64,000 nucleotides of DNA from Fulvimonas sp. R45 (GTDB lineage Bacteria; Pseudomonadota; Gammaproteobacteria; Xanthomonadales; Rhodanobacteraceae). The notes beneath the pieces were generated by a model, which did no database searches, was not told where the DNA came from, and saw nothing but the letters and a program-made list of their open reading frames with translations. Numbering within the stretch: position 1 is the first letter of the stretch; each line of letters starts with the position of its first letter. Positions 16,928 to 24,106 of this stretch are shown here, piece after piece. The stretch lies in assembly GCF_030504985.1 (NCBI RefSeq), contig NZ_JASERU010000008.1:97212-161211 (forward strand). The letters are read 5' to 3'. A program made the position numbers and the translations under genes.

Positions 16928-17126
16928 GGGTCTGTTCACGATCTCCAGGCACCTTGCGCCGGGGGTTGTTTGCGCGCAGGCCAAGGAAGAGCGAGGGCGT
17001 GGACCTCCGTCCACGACGGAGCGATAACGCCGGCCTGCGGGCCAACAGGCCCGGCCCTCCGGGTTGGCCTCGCATGGCCGCCATGCGAGGCCAACGCGAG
17101 GTACCTGGAGATCGTGAACAGGCTCT
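16927..17126. repeat. MITE-like inverted-repeat element, copy 1
   Basis: A 200-bp element with imperfect terminal inverted repeats of about 27 bp. The left end reads TCTGTTCACGATCTCCAGG; the right end is its near-complement, CCTGGAGATCGTGAACAG. The core contains GCGCAGGCCAAGGAAGAGCG, a CGTCCACGACGGAGCG-type block and GCCAACAGGCCCGGCCCTCC, all shared with copy 2 at 35438-35704. It begins on the last base of the stop codon of the gene at 16601. It has no transposase gene of its own, so movement, if any, would be in trans. Confidence 0.8.
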
Positions 17127-17187
17127 AAGCTCTATCATCGATTCCTTGGCCGGCGCGCGTGCAGACCGGCGCCACGAGGATCGACGA

Positions 17188-17973
17188 TTGAAAGCCCTGC
17201 GCATCGTGCTGGCCGGCGCGCTGGCCCTGCTGTCCGCGCTGGCGCTGCTGGCGTGGTTCCTGCCCGCGCGCTGGGCCCTGGCGGCGTTGCAGCCGCGCCT
17301 GCACGGCGTGCGGCTGGAACAGGTGTCCGGCCTGCTCTGGCACGGTCATGCGGGCCGTGTGCTGGATGCCGGTGGCGACGACCTGGGCGCACTGGACTGG
17401 ACGCTGTCGCGGCGCGCTCTGCTGGGCGACCTGCGGCTCCGTTTCGCGCTGGACGGGCCGGGGCGGTCGATCTCCGGCGCGATGCGGCGCCTGTCCGCCA
17501 CCGAATCGGCCTGGCGCGACGTGCGCGTGCAGGCCGATGCGTCGGTGCTGGATGGTTGGGTGGTGCTCGGCGGGCAGCGCTTGCATGGACGGCTAAACGT
17601 CCATATCGTGGACGCGCGGCTGCAGGGCTATTGGCCGATGCGGCTGCACGGCTCGGCGCAATGGCTGGACGGCGCGGTGGACGACGCCGGCCGCCGCGTT
17701 GAGCTGGGCGGTTTCCGGCTGGACGCGGACGGCGAAGGCGGCGTGCTGCGGCTGCACGCGGGCGACGATGGGCGCGGGCCGCTGCATGCCGACGGCCAGG
17801 CGACGCTGAGCCCGTTGGGCTGGCGCTATGCATTGACGCTGCAGCCGCGCACGGACGATCCCGCGTTGCATCGCTGGTTGCAGCGCTTCGGCCAGCCGGC
17901 ACCCGATGGCTCCCTGCGCCTGCACGGCAGCGGCGGCCTTGCGAAAACCCTGTCCCGGATGGAGCGGCGATGA
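17188..17973 (+). CDS. gspN: Type II secretion system protein N (GspN-like)
   Basis: 261 residues, start TTG at 17188 with a GAGGA ribosome site 7 bases upstream. One N-terminal membrane anchor (about 3-25, LRIVLAGALALLSALALLAWFLP) precedes a periplasmic beta-rich domain with the VRLEQVSGLLWHGHAG segment typical of GspN/XcpN. GspN is an inner-membrane accessory part of type II secretion, but no other gsp genes are next to it here. It begins directly after the repeat element and its stop overlaps the next ATG. Because the annotation rests on one diagnostic segment and topology, AsmA-like alternatives are possible. Confidence 0.75.
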   Translation: MKALRIVLAGALALLSALALLAWFLPARWALAALQPRLHGVRLEQVSGLLWHGHAGRVLDAGGDDLGALDWTLSRRALLGDLRLRFALDGPGRSISGAMRRLSATESAWRDVRVQADASVLDGWVVLGGQRLHGRLNVHIVDARLQGYWPMRLHGSAQWLDGAVDDAGRRVELGGFRLDADGEGGVLRLHAGDDGRGPLHADGQATLSPLGWRYALTLQPRTDDPALHRWLQRFGQPAPDGSLRLHGSGGLAKTLSRMERR

Positions 17974-18758
17974 ACCCGATGCAACTGGATGCGGCGCTGG
18001 CCGCGGCGCGCGAGGCGGCGCAGGCGGCGGCGGAGGTGATCCGCCACTACTGGAACCGTGGCGTGGAAGTGGAGATAAAGCAGGATGCCACGCCGGTGAC
18101 GGTGGCCGACCGCGAGGCCGAGCGGGCGATCCGCCAGGTGCTGCACGCGGCGCTGCCCGGGGCGGCGATCTACGGCGAGGAGTACGGCCTGGACGGCGCG
18201 CGCGACGGCCTGCTGTGGCTGGTCGACCCGCTGGACGGCACCAAGAGCTTCGTGCGGCGCACGCCGTTCTTCTCCACCCAGATCGCGCTGATGGACCGCG
18301 GCGAGCTGGTGCTGGGCGTGTCCAGCGCGCCGGTGTACGGCGAGACGATGTGGGCGCGCGCCGGCGGCGGCGCCTGGCTCGACGGCGAGCGCGTGCGCGT
18401 GGCCGCCACCGCCGACATGGCGCAGGCCTCGATCTCGACCGGCAACGTGAAGACGCTCACCGGCGACGCGCGCTGGGCCGCGCTGGGCGGCATGATCCGC
18501 GACAGCAACCGCATCCGCGGCTACGGCGACTTCTGCCACTACCACCTGCTGGCGCGCGGCGGGCTGGACCTGGTGGTCGAGTCCGACGTGAACATCCTGG
18601 ACGTGGCCGCGCTGGCGGTGATCGTGCGCGAGGCCGGCGGCGTGTTCACCGGCCTCGACGGCGCGCCGCCCACGCTGGAGACGTGCAGCGTGCTGGCCGG
18701 CACCCCGGCGATCCATGCGCAGGCGTTGCAGCGGCTGGCGTCGCCGGCCATCGGCTGA
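17970..18758 (+). CDS. Inositol monophosphatase family phosphatase (possibly histidinol-phosphatase-like)
   Basis: 262 residues with the Mg-dependent IMPase signature: ATPVTVADREAE, GEEYG (metal Glu), LVDPLDGTKSF (motif A) and ILDVAALAVIVREAGG (motif B). The family includes inositol-1-phosphatase, CysQ, fructose-bisphosphatase and HisN-type histidinol phosphatases; the substrate cannot be told from sequence alone. It starts in an ATGA overlap with gspN. A paralogue of the same fold (cysQ) lies two genes downstream, so this one probably has a different substrate. Confidence 0.85.
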   Translation: MNPMQLDAALAAAREAAQAAAEVIRHYWNRGVEVEIKQDATPVTVADREAERAIRQVLHAALPGAAIYGEEYGLDGARDGLLWLVDPLDGTKSFVRRTPFFSTQIALMDRGELVLGVSSAPVYGETMWARAGGGAWLDGERVRVAATADMAQASISTGNVKTLTGDARWAALGGMIRDSNRIRGYGDFCHYHLLARGGLDLVVESDVNILDVAALAVIVREAGGVFTGLDGAPPTLETCSVLAGTPAIHAQALQRLASPAIG

Positions 18759-18771
18759 GCCGGCGGCGCGC

Positions 18772-18784
18772 TACAATCACGCGA
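18772..18784 (+). promoter_or_regulatory. -10 element placed for a leaderless nudE transcript
   Basis: TACAAT at 18772-18777 (5 of 6 to TATAAT) ends 6 bases before the A of the nudE ATG at 18784. Transcription would therefore start on or next to the start codon. No ribosome binding site precedes the ATG and no good -35 hexamer is seen. Confidence 0.5.
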
Positions 18785-19344
18785 TGCCCACCAAGCCGCC
18801 CGTCATCCACGCCATCCGCGACGTCTCCGGCAGCAGCTTCATCCGCGCCGAGGAGGTCGACCTCGAATTCTCCAACGGCGAGCGCCGCACCTACGAGCGG
18901 CTCAAGGCCGGCGGCCGCGGCGCCGCCTTCATCGTGCCGATGCTGGACGACGACACGGTGCTGCTGGTGCGCGAGTACAGCGTGGGCGTGGACCGCTACG
19001 AACTGGGCATCCCCAAGGGCAAGCTGGACGGCGACGAGACGGTGGAGCAGGGCGCCGACCGCGAGCTGAAGGAAGAGATCGGCTACGGCGCGCGCGAGCT
19101 GCGCCTGCTCGGCACCCTCACCCTGTCACCCGCCTACATGACGCATAGGGCCTACGTGGTGCTGGCGCGCGATCTCTACCCCGAGCGCCTGCCCGGCGAC
19201 GAGCCCGAGGAACTGGAAGTGGTGCCCTGGAAGCTGTCCGACCTGCATACCCTGATCGGGCGCGACGACGTCAGCGAAGGGCGCTCGATCGCCGCGCTGT
19301 TCATGGCGCGCGAATACCTGGCCGGCCGCTGGAAGCTGCCGTGA
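18784..19344 (+). CDS. nudE: ADP compounds hydrolase NudE (Nudix)
   Basis: Nudix hydrolase acting on ADP-ribose, Ap3A and NADH-type ADP compounds. Its 186 residues equal the length of E. coli NudE. The Nudix box runs from G in IPKGKLDGDE through ADRELKEEIGY and fits GX5EX7REUXEEXGU completely. A downstream SPAYMTHRAYVVLARDLYPE segment is characteristic of NudE. Its end overlaps the cysQ GTG (GTGA). Housekeeping nucleotide clean-up shared with the downstream cysQ and mazG is a reasonable reading. Confidence 0.93.
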   Translation: MPTKPPVIHAIRDVSGSSFIRAEEVDLEFSNGERRTYERLKAGGRGAAFIVPMLDDDTVLLVREYSVGVDRYELGIPKGKLDGDETVEQGADRELKEEIGYGARELRLLGTLTLSPAYMTHRAYVVLARDLYPERLPGDEPEELEVVPWKLSDLHTLIGRDDVSEGRSIAALFMAREYLAGRWKLP

Positions 19345-20162
19345 GCGGCGCCCCCGGGGATGGCCTGCTGCGGCAGGTGGGCGCGCTGGCCCGGCGCGCC
19401 GGCGAGGCGATCCTGGCGGTCTACCGCGAGGACTTCGACGTCGAGCTGAAGGACGACCGCTCGCCGCTCACCGCCGCCGACCTGGCCGCGCAGCAGGTGA
19501 TCGCCGCCGGCCTGGCGCAACTGGATCCGGCGCTGCCGCTGGTGTCGGAAGAGGCCAGCCAGCTGCCATGGGAGCAGCGGCGGCAGTGGCCGCGCTACTG
19601 GCTGGTCGATCCGCTCGACGGCACGCGCGAGTTCGTCAAGCGCAACGGCGAGTTCACCGTCAACATCGCCCTGGTCGAGGACGGCCGGCCGGTGCTGGGC
19701 GTGGTGCTGGCCCCGGTCACCGGCGAGCTGTTCGCCGCCGCGCAGGGCGACGGCGCCTGGTGGCAGGCGGAGGAAGGCGGCGACTGGGAGCGCATCTCCA
19801 CCCGCGCACTGGCGCAGCCGCCGCGCGTGGCGGGCAGCCGCTCCCACGGCGGCGCGCAGGAGGACACCCTGCGCCGCCTGCTCGGCGATGACTACGCGCT
19901 GCAGCCGCTCGGTTCCTCGCTGAAGTTCTGCCTGCTCGCGCGCGGCGGCGCGGACGTCTACCTGCGCCGCGGCCCCACCAGCGAGTGGGACACCGCCGCG
20001 GCCCAGTGCGTGCTGGAGCAGGCCGGCGGCGCGGTGCTCGACCTGCACGGCCGGCCGCTGCGCTACAACCGCGGCGAGTCGCTGCTCAACCCCGAATTCA
20101 TCGCCGTGGGCGACGCCGGCCTGGACTGGCCCGCCCGCCTGCGCGACGCCGGCCTGCCATGA
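19341..20162 (+). CDS. cysQ: 3'(2'),5'-bisphosphate nucleotidase CysQ
   Basis: Removes the 3'-phosphate from PAP/PAPS, recycling a by-product of sulfate assimilation. 273 residues with DRSPLTAADLAAQQVI, VSEEASQLPW (metal Glu), WLVDPLDGTREFVKRNGEFTVNIAL (motif A plus the CysQ-type KRNGEFTVNIA) and SEWDTAAAQCVLEQAGG (motif B). It starts at a GTG overlapping nudE and ends overlapping the mazG ATG. Membrane association is known for the family. Confidence 0.95.
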   Translation: MSGAPGDGLLRQVGALARRAGEAILAVYREDFDVELKDDRSPLTAADLAAQQVIAAGLAQLDPALPLVSEEASQLPWEQRRQWPRYWLVDPLDGTREFVKRNGEFTVNIALVEDGRPVLGVVLAPVTGELFAAAQGDGAWWQAEEGGDWERISTRALAQPPRVAGSRSHGGAQEDTLRRLLGDDYALQPLGSSLKFCLLARGGADVYLRRGPTSEWDTAAAQCVLEQAGGAVLDLHGRPLRYNRGESLLNPEFIAVGDAGLDWPARLRDAGLP

Positions 20163-20971
20163 GCGACGACGCGCGCCGCGGCATCGACGAACTGCTCGCC
20201 ATCATGGCGCGCCTGCGCGATCCCGATCGCGGCTGCCCATGGGACGTGAAGCAGGACTTCGCCAGCATCGCGCCCTACACCCTCGAGGAGGCCTACGAGG
20301 TGGTCGATGCGATCGACCGCGGCGACTTCGACGACCTGCGCGACGAACTGGGCGACCTGCTGCTGCAGGTGGTGTTCCACGCGCAGATGGCGCAGGAACG
20401 CGGCCTGTTCGGCTTCGACGAAGTGGCGCGCGCGATCGGCGCCAAGATGGTCCGCCGTCATCCGCACGTGTTCGGCGACGCGCAGTACGAAGACCTCGAC
20501 GCCCAGGCGCGGGCCTGGGACGCGATCAAGGCCGCCGAGCGCGCCGCGAAGGGCGACGCGCACGACGCCAGCGCGCTGGCCGGCGTCTCGCGCGGCCTGC
20601 CGGAATGGAAGCGCGCGCAGAAACTGCAGCAGCGCGCCGCCGCGGTCGGCTTCGACTGGCCCGACCACCGCCCGGTGCTGGACAAGCTGGCCGAGGAACT
20701 GGACGAAGTGCGCGCCGAGTTCGACGCCGGCGCCGACCCGGCGCGGCTGGAGGACGAGATCGGCGACGTGCTGTTCGTGGCGGCGAACCTGGCGCGCCAC
20801 GCCGGGGTGGATTTCTCGCGCGCGCTGCGCCACGCCAACGCCAAGTTCGAGCGTCGCTTCCGCCGCATGGAGGCGCTGGCCGCGGCCGGCGGCGCGCCCC
20901 TGGCCGGGCACGACCTGGCCGCTCAGGAAGCGTTGTGGCGGCGCGCCAAGGCCGAGGAAGCGGCCGGCTGA
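20159..20971 (+). CDS. mazG: Nucleoside triphosphate pyrophosphohydrolase MazG
   Basis: All-alpha NTP pyrophosphatase that removes aberrant nucleotides. 270 residues with two MazG repeats: CPWDVKQDFASIAPYTLEEAYEVVDAI and ELGDLLLQVVFHAQMA in the first, LAEELDEVRAEFD and LEDEIGDVLFVAANLARH in the second, carrying the EExxE/ExxD metal ligands. The two-domain length matches E. coli MazG (263). It is translationally coupled to cysQ. No mazEF toxin genes are nearby. Confidence 0.95.
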   Translation: MSDDARRGIDELLAIMARLRDPDRGCPWDVKQDFASIAPYTLEEAYEVVDAIDRGDFDDLRDELGDLLLQVVFHAQMAQERGLFGFDEVARAIGAKMVRRHPHVFGDAQYEDLDAQARAWDAIKAAERAAKGDAHDASALAGVSRGLPEWKRAQKLQQRAAAVGFDWPDHRPVLDKLAEELDEVRAEFDAGADPARLEDEIGDVLFVAANLARHAGVDFSRALRHANAKFERRFRRMEALAAAGGAPLAGHDLAAQEALWRRAKAEEAAG

Positions 20972-21047
20972 GTTTCCCGGCGCCCGGGCATGCAACCCTG
21001 CGCCGGCCGGGCGCATCCAAGCCCCGTCATCACCCGTGGAGAACGCC

Positions 21048-21821
21048 ATGCGCCACCTGCTCCTGCTCGCCCTGCTGTCCACCCCGCTGGCGGCCACCGC
21101 CGCCGAACACTGCAAGTACGAAGCGCCGCGCGCGCTCAAGGCCGACCTCGCCGGCGTGCGCGGCGTGCAGGTCGAGGTGAACAGCTTCGACCTGCACGTG
21201 ACCGCCGGCGGCGCCAACGGCCTGCAGGCGACCGGCCGCGCCTGCGCCTCCGAACAGTCGCTGCTCGACCGGCTGCAGCTCACCTCGCGGCGCGAGGGCG
21301 ACCAGCTGATCGTCACGCTCGGCAGCCGTTCGGGCTGGTCCAGCTTCAGCCTGTTCGGCAGCTCCTACACCAACCTCGAGGTCAACCTGCAGCTGCCGGC
21401 CGACATGCCGCTGACGGTGGAGGTGGGTTCCGGCGACGCGGACGTCGCCGGCGTGAAGCAGCTCGCCAGCCACGTGGGCTCGGGCGACCTGCACGTGCGC
21501 GACATCGCCGGCAGGTTCAGCACCAGCGTGGGCTCCGGTGACGTGGAGGCGCACGACATCGGCAGCCTCGAAGTCGGCTCGGTGGGCTCGGGCGACTTCA
21601 AGGCGGAGGGCATCCACGGCGACGCGCACGTCGGCAGCATCGGCTCGGGCGACGTCACCCTGCACCAGGTCGGCGGCAGCGTGCATGCGGAGACGCTGGG
21701 CTCGGGCGACCTCACCGTGCGCGACGTGCAGGGCGACTTCAGCCTGGCCGCCAAGGGCAGCGGCGACGTCGACCACGGCGGCGTGAAGGGCAAGGTCAGC
21801 GTCCCCCGCGACGACGACTGA
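21048..21821 (+). CDS. Exported GSGD-repeat protein (DUF4097/adhesin-like beta-helix)
   Basis: 257 residues with a signal peptide (LLLLALLSTPLAATA). After about residue 120 the motif GSGD recurs seven times at roughly 15-22-residue spacing (VGSGDADV, VGSGDLHV, VGSGDVEA, VGSGDFKA, IGSGDVTL, LGSGDLTV, KGSGDVDH). This regular turn is the pattern of a right-handed beta-helix as in DUF4097/DUF2807 head-domain proteins. The location is probably periplasmic or surface. Function unknown. It lies 76 bp after mazG. Confidence 0.8.
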   Translation: MRHLLLLALLSTPLAATAAEHCKYEAPRALKADLAGVRGVQVEVNSFDLHVTAGGANGLQATGRACASEQSLLDRLQLTSRREGDQLIVTLGSRSGWSSFSLFGSSYTNLEVNLQLPADMPLTVEVGSGDADVAGVKQLASHVGSGDLHVRDIAGRFSTSVGSGDVEAHDIGSLEVGSVGSGDFKAEGIHGDAHVGSIGSGDVTLHQVGGSVHAETLGSGDLTVRDVQGDFSLAAKGSGDVDHGGVKGKVSVPRDDD

Positions 21822-21834
21822 TCCCGTGTCGACG

Positions 21835-21867
21835 CCCTCCCCTGCCTGCAGGGGAGGGTTGGGGAGG
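21835..21867. repeat. Intergenic CCCTCCCC palindrome
   Basis: CCCTCCCCTGC (21835-21845) pairs with GCAGGGGAGGG (21848-21858); GGGGAGGGGT follows. It sits between two convergent genes and belongs with the related repeats near 33,000, 52,200 and 53,100. It may act as a transcription end or RNA-stabilising hairpin. Confidence 0.6.
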
Positions 21868-21869
21868 GG

Positions 21870-23006
21870 TCATCCCAGCCACCGCCACGCCAGATACACC
21901 AGCGGCGCACACACCAGCAGGAACGGCACCGACACCCGATGGAACAGCCGCAGCCCCTGCGGCTGCTTCGCCAGCCGCAGCGCGATCAGGTTGGCCAGCG
22001 AGCCGATGGCCAGGCCGAAGCCGCCCACGTTCACCGCCACCGCCAGCGCGATCGCGTCCTGCGCCCGGTCCAGCAGCAGCACCGTGGCCGGCACGTTGCT
22101 GATGAGCTGGGAGGCGACAATGCCGGCCAGGTACAGCGGCAGCGGTCGGTCCAGCGCGAGGTGGTCCAGGCCGTGCCGCACCGGCGCCAGCTCGGCGAGG
22201 TGGCCCAGGCCGAGGAAGATCGCCGCGAAGGTGGCCAGGAGCAGCCAGTCGATCCGCGCCAGGCTGCGCCGCGCCAGCGCGGCGAACGCCAATGCCAGCA
22301 GCAGCGCGCCTTCCAGCGCGCGGCCGTGGTCCATCGCCAGCACCATCGCCGCCAGCGCCGCCACCGACCCGACGGCGAGCGGCACGGAAACCGCGTGCCC
22401 GTCCACCTGCGCGGACAGCAGCGTGACCCGGCCCTTCGGCAGCCATGCCAGCGTCAGCGCGGCCACCAGCACGAACATCACCGCCGCCGCCGGCAGCATC
22501 GCCAGCGCGAAGCGCAGGAACGGCAGGTGCGCGTGCTGCCACAACAGCAGGTTCTGCGGGTTGCCGATCGGGCTGAGCGTGCTGCCCGCGTTCACCGCCA
22601 GCGCCTCCAGCACCGCCATGCGCGCCACCGGCAGGTTGGAGATGCCGCCGATCGCCACCGTCAGCGGCACGATCAGGAACAGGCTCACGTCATTGGTCAG
22701 CACCATCGAGAGCAACGCGGTGGCGGCCACCAGCAGCAGGCCCAGCGTGCGCAGGCTGTGCATGCGCGCCACCAGCGCGCCCGCCATGCGCTGCACCAGG
22801 CCGCTGTCGCGGATGCCCTGGATCGCCACCAGCAGGCCGAGCAGGCCGGCCAGCGTGGGCGATTGCAGCCAGCGGCGGTAGTCGGCCGCCGGGCGCGGGT
22901 CGAGCAGCGCCAGCGCCGCCGCCAGCGCGGCGAACAGCAGCAGCAGCCATTCGGCCTTGAGCCGGGCGCGCCAGCCGGTGCGCGGGGACGCGGCCTCGCT
23001 CACCAC
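21870..23006 (-). CDS. SLC13/ArsB-NhaD-superfamily ion transporter
   Basis: About 378 residues from a GTG at 23006 (or the adjacent GTG at 23003); the frame stays open further upstream but without membrane-protein character. Ten or so hydrophobic helices are visible. Conserved pieces of the ion-transporter superfamily are STLSPIGNPQNLLLWQ, with the Asn-Pro-Gln turn, TNDVSLFLIVPL and ASQLISNVPATVLLLDRA. These fit the two repeated half-transporter hairpins of ArsB/NhaD/CitM-type permeases. The substrate (anion, arsenite, Na+/H+ or dicarboxylate) cannot be assigned. Confidence 0.8.
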   Translation of the reverse strand: MVSEAASPRTGWRARLKAEWLLLLFAALAAALALLDPRPAADYRRWLQSPTLAGLLGLLVAIQGIRDSGLVQRMAGALVARMHSLRTLGLLLVAATALLSMVLTNDVSLFLIVPLTVAIGGISNLPVARMAVLEALAVNAGSTLSPIGNPQNLLLWQHAHLPFLRFALAMLPAAAVMFVLVAALTLAWLPKGRVTLLSAQVDGHAVSVPLAVGSVAALAAMVLAMDHGRALEGALLLALAFAALARRSLARIDWLLLATFAAIFLGLGHLAELAPVRHGLDHLALDRPLPLYLAGIVASQLISNVPATVLLLDRAQDAIALAVAVNVGGFGLAIGSLANLIALRLAKQPQGLRLFHRVSVPFLLVCAPLVYLAWRWLG

Positions 23007-23039
23007 GAGGACGCCCCAGGCGTGGCCCGTGGCCCGCCA

Positions 23040-23075
23040 TGCCGGCGCAGGCCGGAATCCAGCCACGGGGCCGCC
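23040..23075. repeat. Short GCCGGCGC/GGCCGGAATCC-type intergenic repeat
   Basis: The stretch GCCGGCGCAGGCCGGAATCC resembles the widespread short intergenic palindromes of proteobacteria ending in GGAATCCAG. It lies in the 190-bp gap between the permease and the GST gene, which holds no other recognisable feature. Single copy in this window. Confidence 0.35.
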
Positions 23076-23196
23076 GGAGCGGGCGGCATGGCCGGATGAC
23101 CCATCGCGTCTGCGGGTTCGGAGTCGTCCTGCGCGCGTTCCTCGCCTGTCCGGTCTATGCCGGGAAGGCGGCGGGACGAGCATCGCGCGATCGGGA

Positions 23197-23826
23197 TCAC
23201 CACTCGGTGAGGCCTTCCAGCTCGTACAGCTTCCGCCAGCTCGGTCGCGCGCGCACCCGGTCGGCCAGATGCTTCAGCGCGGGCCACCCGGTGGCCGGGC
23301 GCGGCATATTGCGCGACCAGCGCATCAGCATGGTCAGCAGCAGGTCGGCGCCGGAAAACGCGGCGCCGAGCAGGTACGGGCCGTCCTTCGCCAGCTGCGC
23401 GTCGAGCAGGTCCCACACGCCTTCGATCTTCTTCTGCAAGGCGGCGCGCACTTCAGGCGTGTGCCCGGCCGCGCCCAGTTCGGCGGGATAGAACCAGAGC
23501 CGGTACGTGGACATCAGCGTGTTGCTGAGATAGCCCACCCACTGCTGCCACGCCTCGCGCTCCGGCGTGCCCGGCGGCGGGATCAGCTTCGCCTCCGGGT
23601 GGCGCTCGGCCAGCATCGCCAGCAGCGCCGCCGACTCGTGGCGTGGCCGGCCGTCGATCACCAGCGTAGGCACCACCCCGCGCGGGTTGAGCCGGAGGTA
23701 GTCGTCGCCGTGCTGCGCGTCCTTGTCGAAATCGACCAGGCGCAGCTCGTACGGCGCGCCGGTTTCCAGCAGGGCGAGGTGCACCACCATGCTGGCGGTG
23801 CCGGGCGAGTAGTAGAGGGTGTACAT
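23197..23826 (-). CDS. Glutathione S-transferase family protein
   Basis: 209 residues from the ATG at 23826 (MYTLYYSPGTASM, the usual start). N-terminal thioredoxin-like domain with S-P-G-T-A-S glutathione site, GVVPTLVIDG (cis-Pro) and HESAALLAMLAERHP. C-terminal helical domain with GPYLLGAAFSGADLLLTML (N-capping box region). This is a typical bacterial beta/zeta-like GST for detoxification or isomerisation; substrate unknown. Confidence 0.9.
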   Translation of the reverse strand: MYTLYYSPGTASMVVHLALLETGAPYELRLVDFDKDAQHGDDYLRLNPRGVVPTLVIDGRPRHESAALLAMLAERHPEAKLIPPPGTPEREAWQQWVGYLSNTLMSTYRLWFYPAELGAAGHTPEVRAALQKKIEGVWDLLDAQLAKDGPYLLGAAFSGADLLLTMLMRWSRNMPRPATGWPALKHLADRVRARPSWRKLYELEGLTEW

Positions 23827-23845
23827 CGGCGGCTCCCAGGCGGCG

Positions 23846-24064
23846 TCAGTCGTCGTGGCGACCGTTCTTGCGCCCGGCCGCATCGAAGGCGGCGCCGAAC
23901 GCCATGCCGATGGCGACGCCCAGGCCGATCCCCAGCGCGAGACTGTGCAGGGCGACGCCCAGCGCCACGCCGATGCCGATGCCCAGGCTGAGGCCAGAAC
24001 CGAAGCCGACGGCGCGTCGGCCCGGCGGAGCGGGCTTGCCGGAGGGTGGGCGATCGTCGCTCAT
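23846..24064 (-). CDS. Small glycine-rich membrane protein
   Basis: 72 residues. Charged, Pro-rich N-terminus, then one or two hydrophobic stretches with glycine every few residues (FGSGLSLGIGIGVALGVAL and LGIGLGVAIGMAFGAAF), i.e. glycine-zipper-like helices, and a basic/acidic tail. Function unknown. It lies 19 bp upstream of the GST start on the same strand, so it could be co-transcribed. Confidence 0.6.
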   Translation of the reverse strand: MSDDRPPSGKPAPPGRRAVGFGSGLSLGIGIGVALGVALHSLALGIGLGVAIGMAFGAAFDAAGRKNGRHDD

Positions 24065-24106
24065 CGGGGCATTCCGTGGAATAGGGGCGTCCAGTCTGGG
24101 GCCGGC

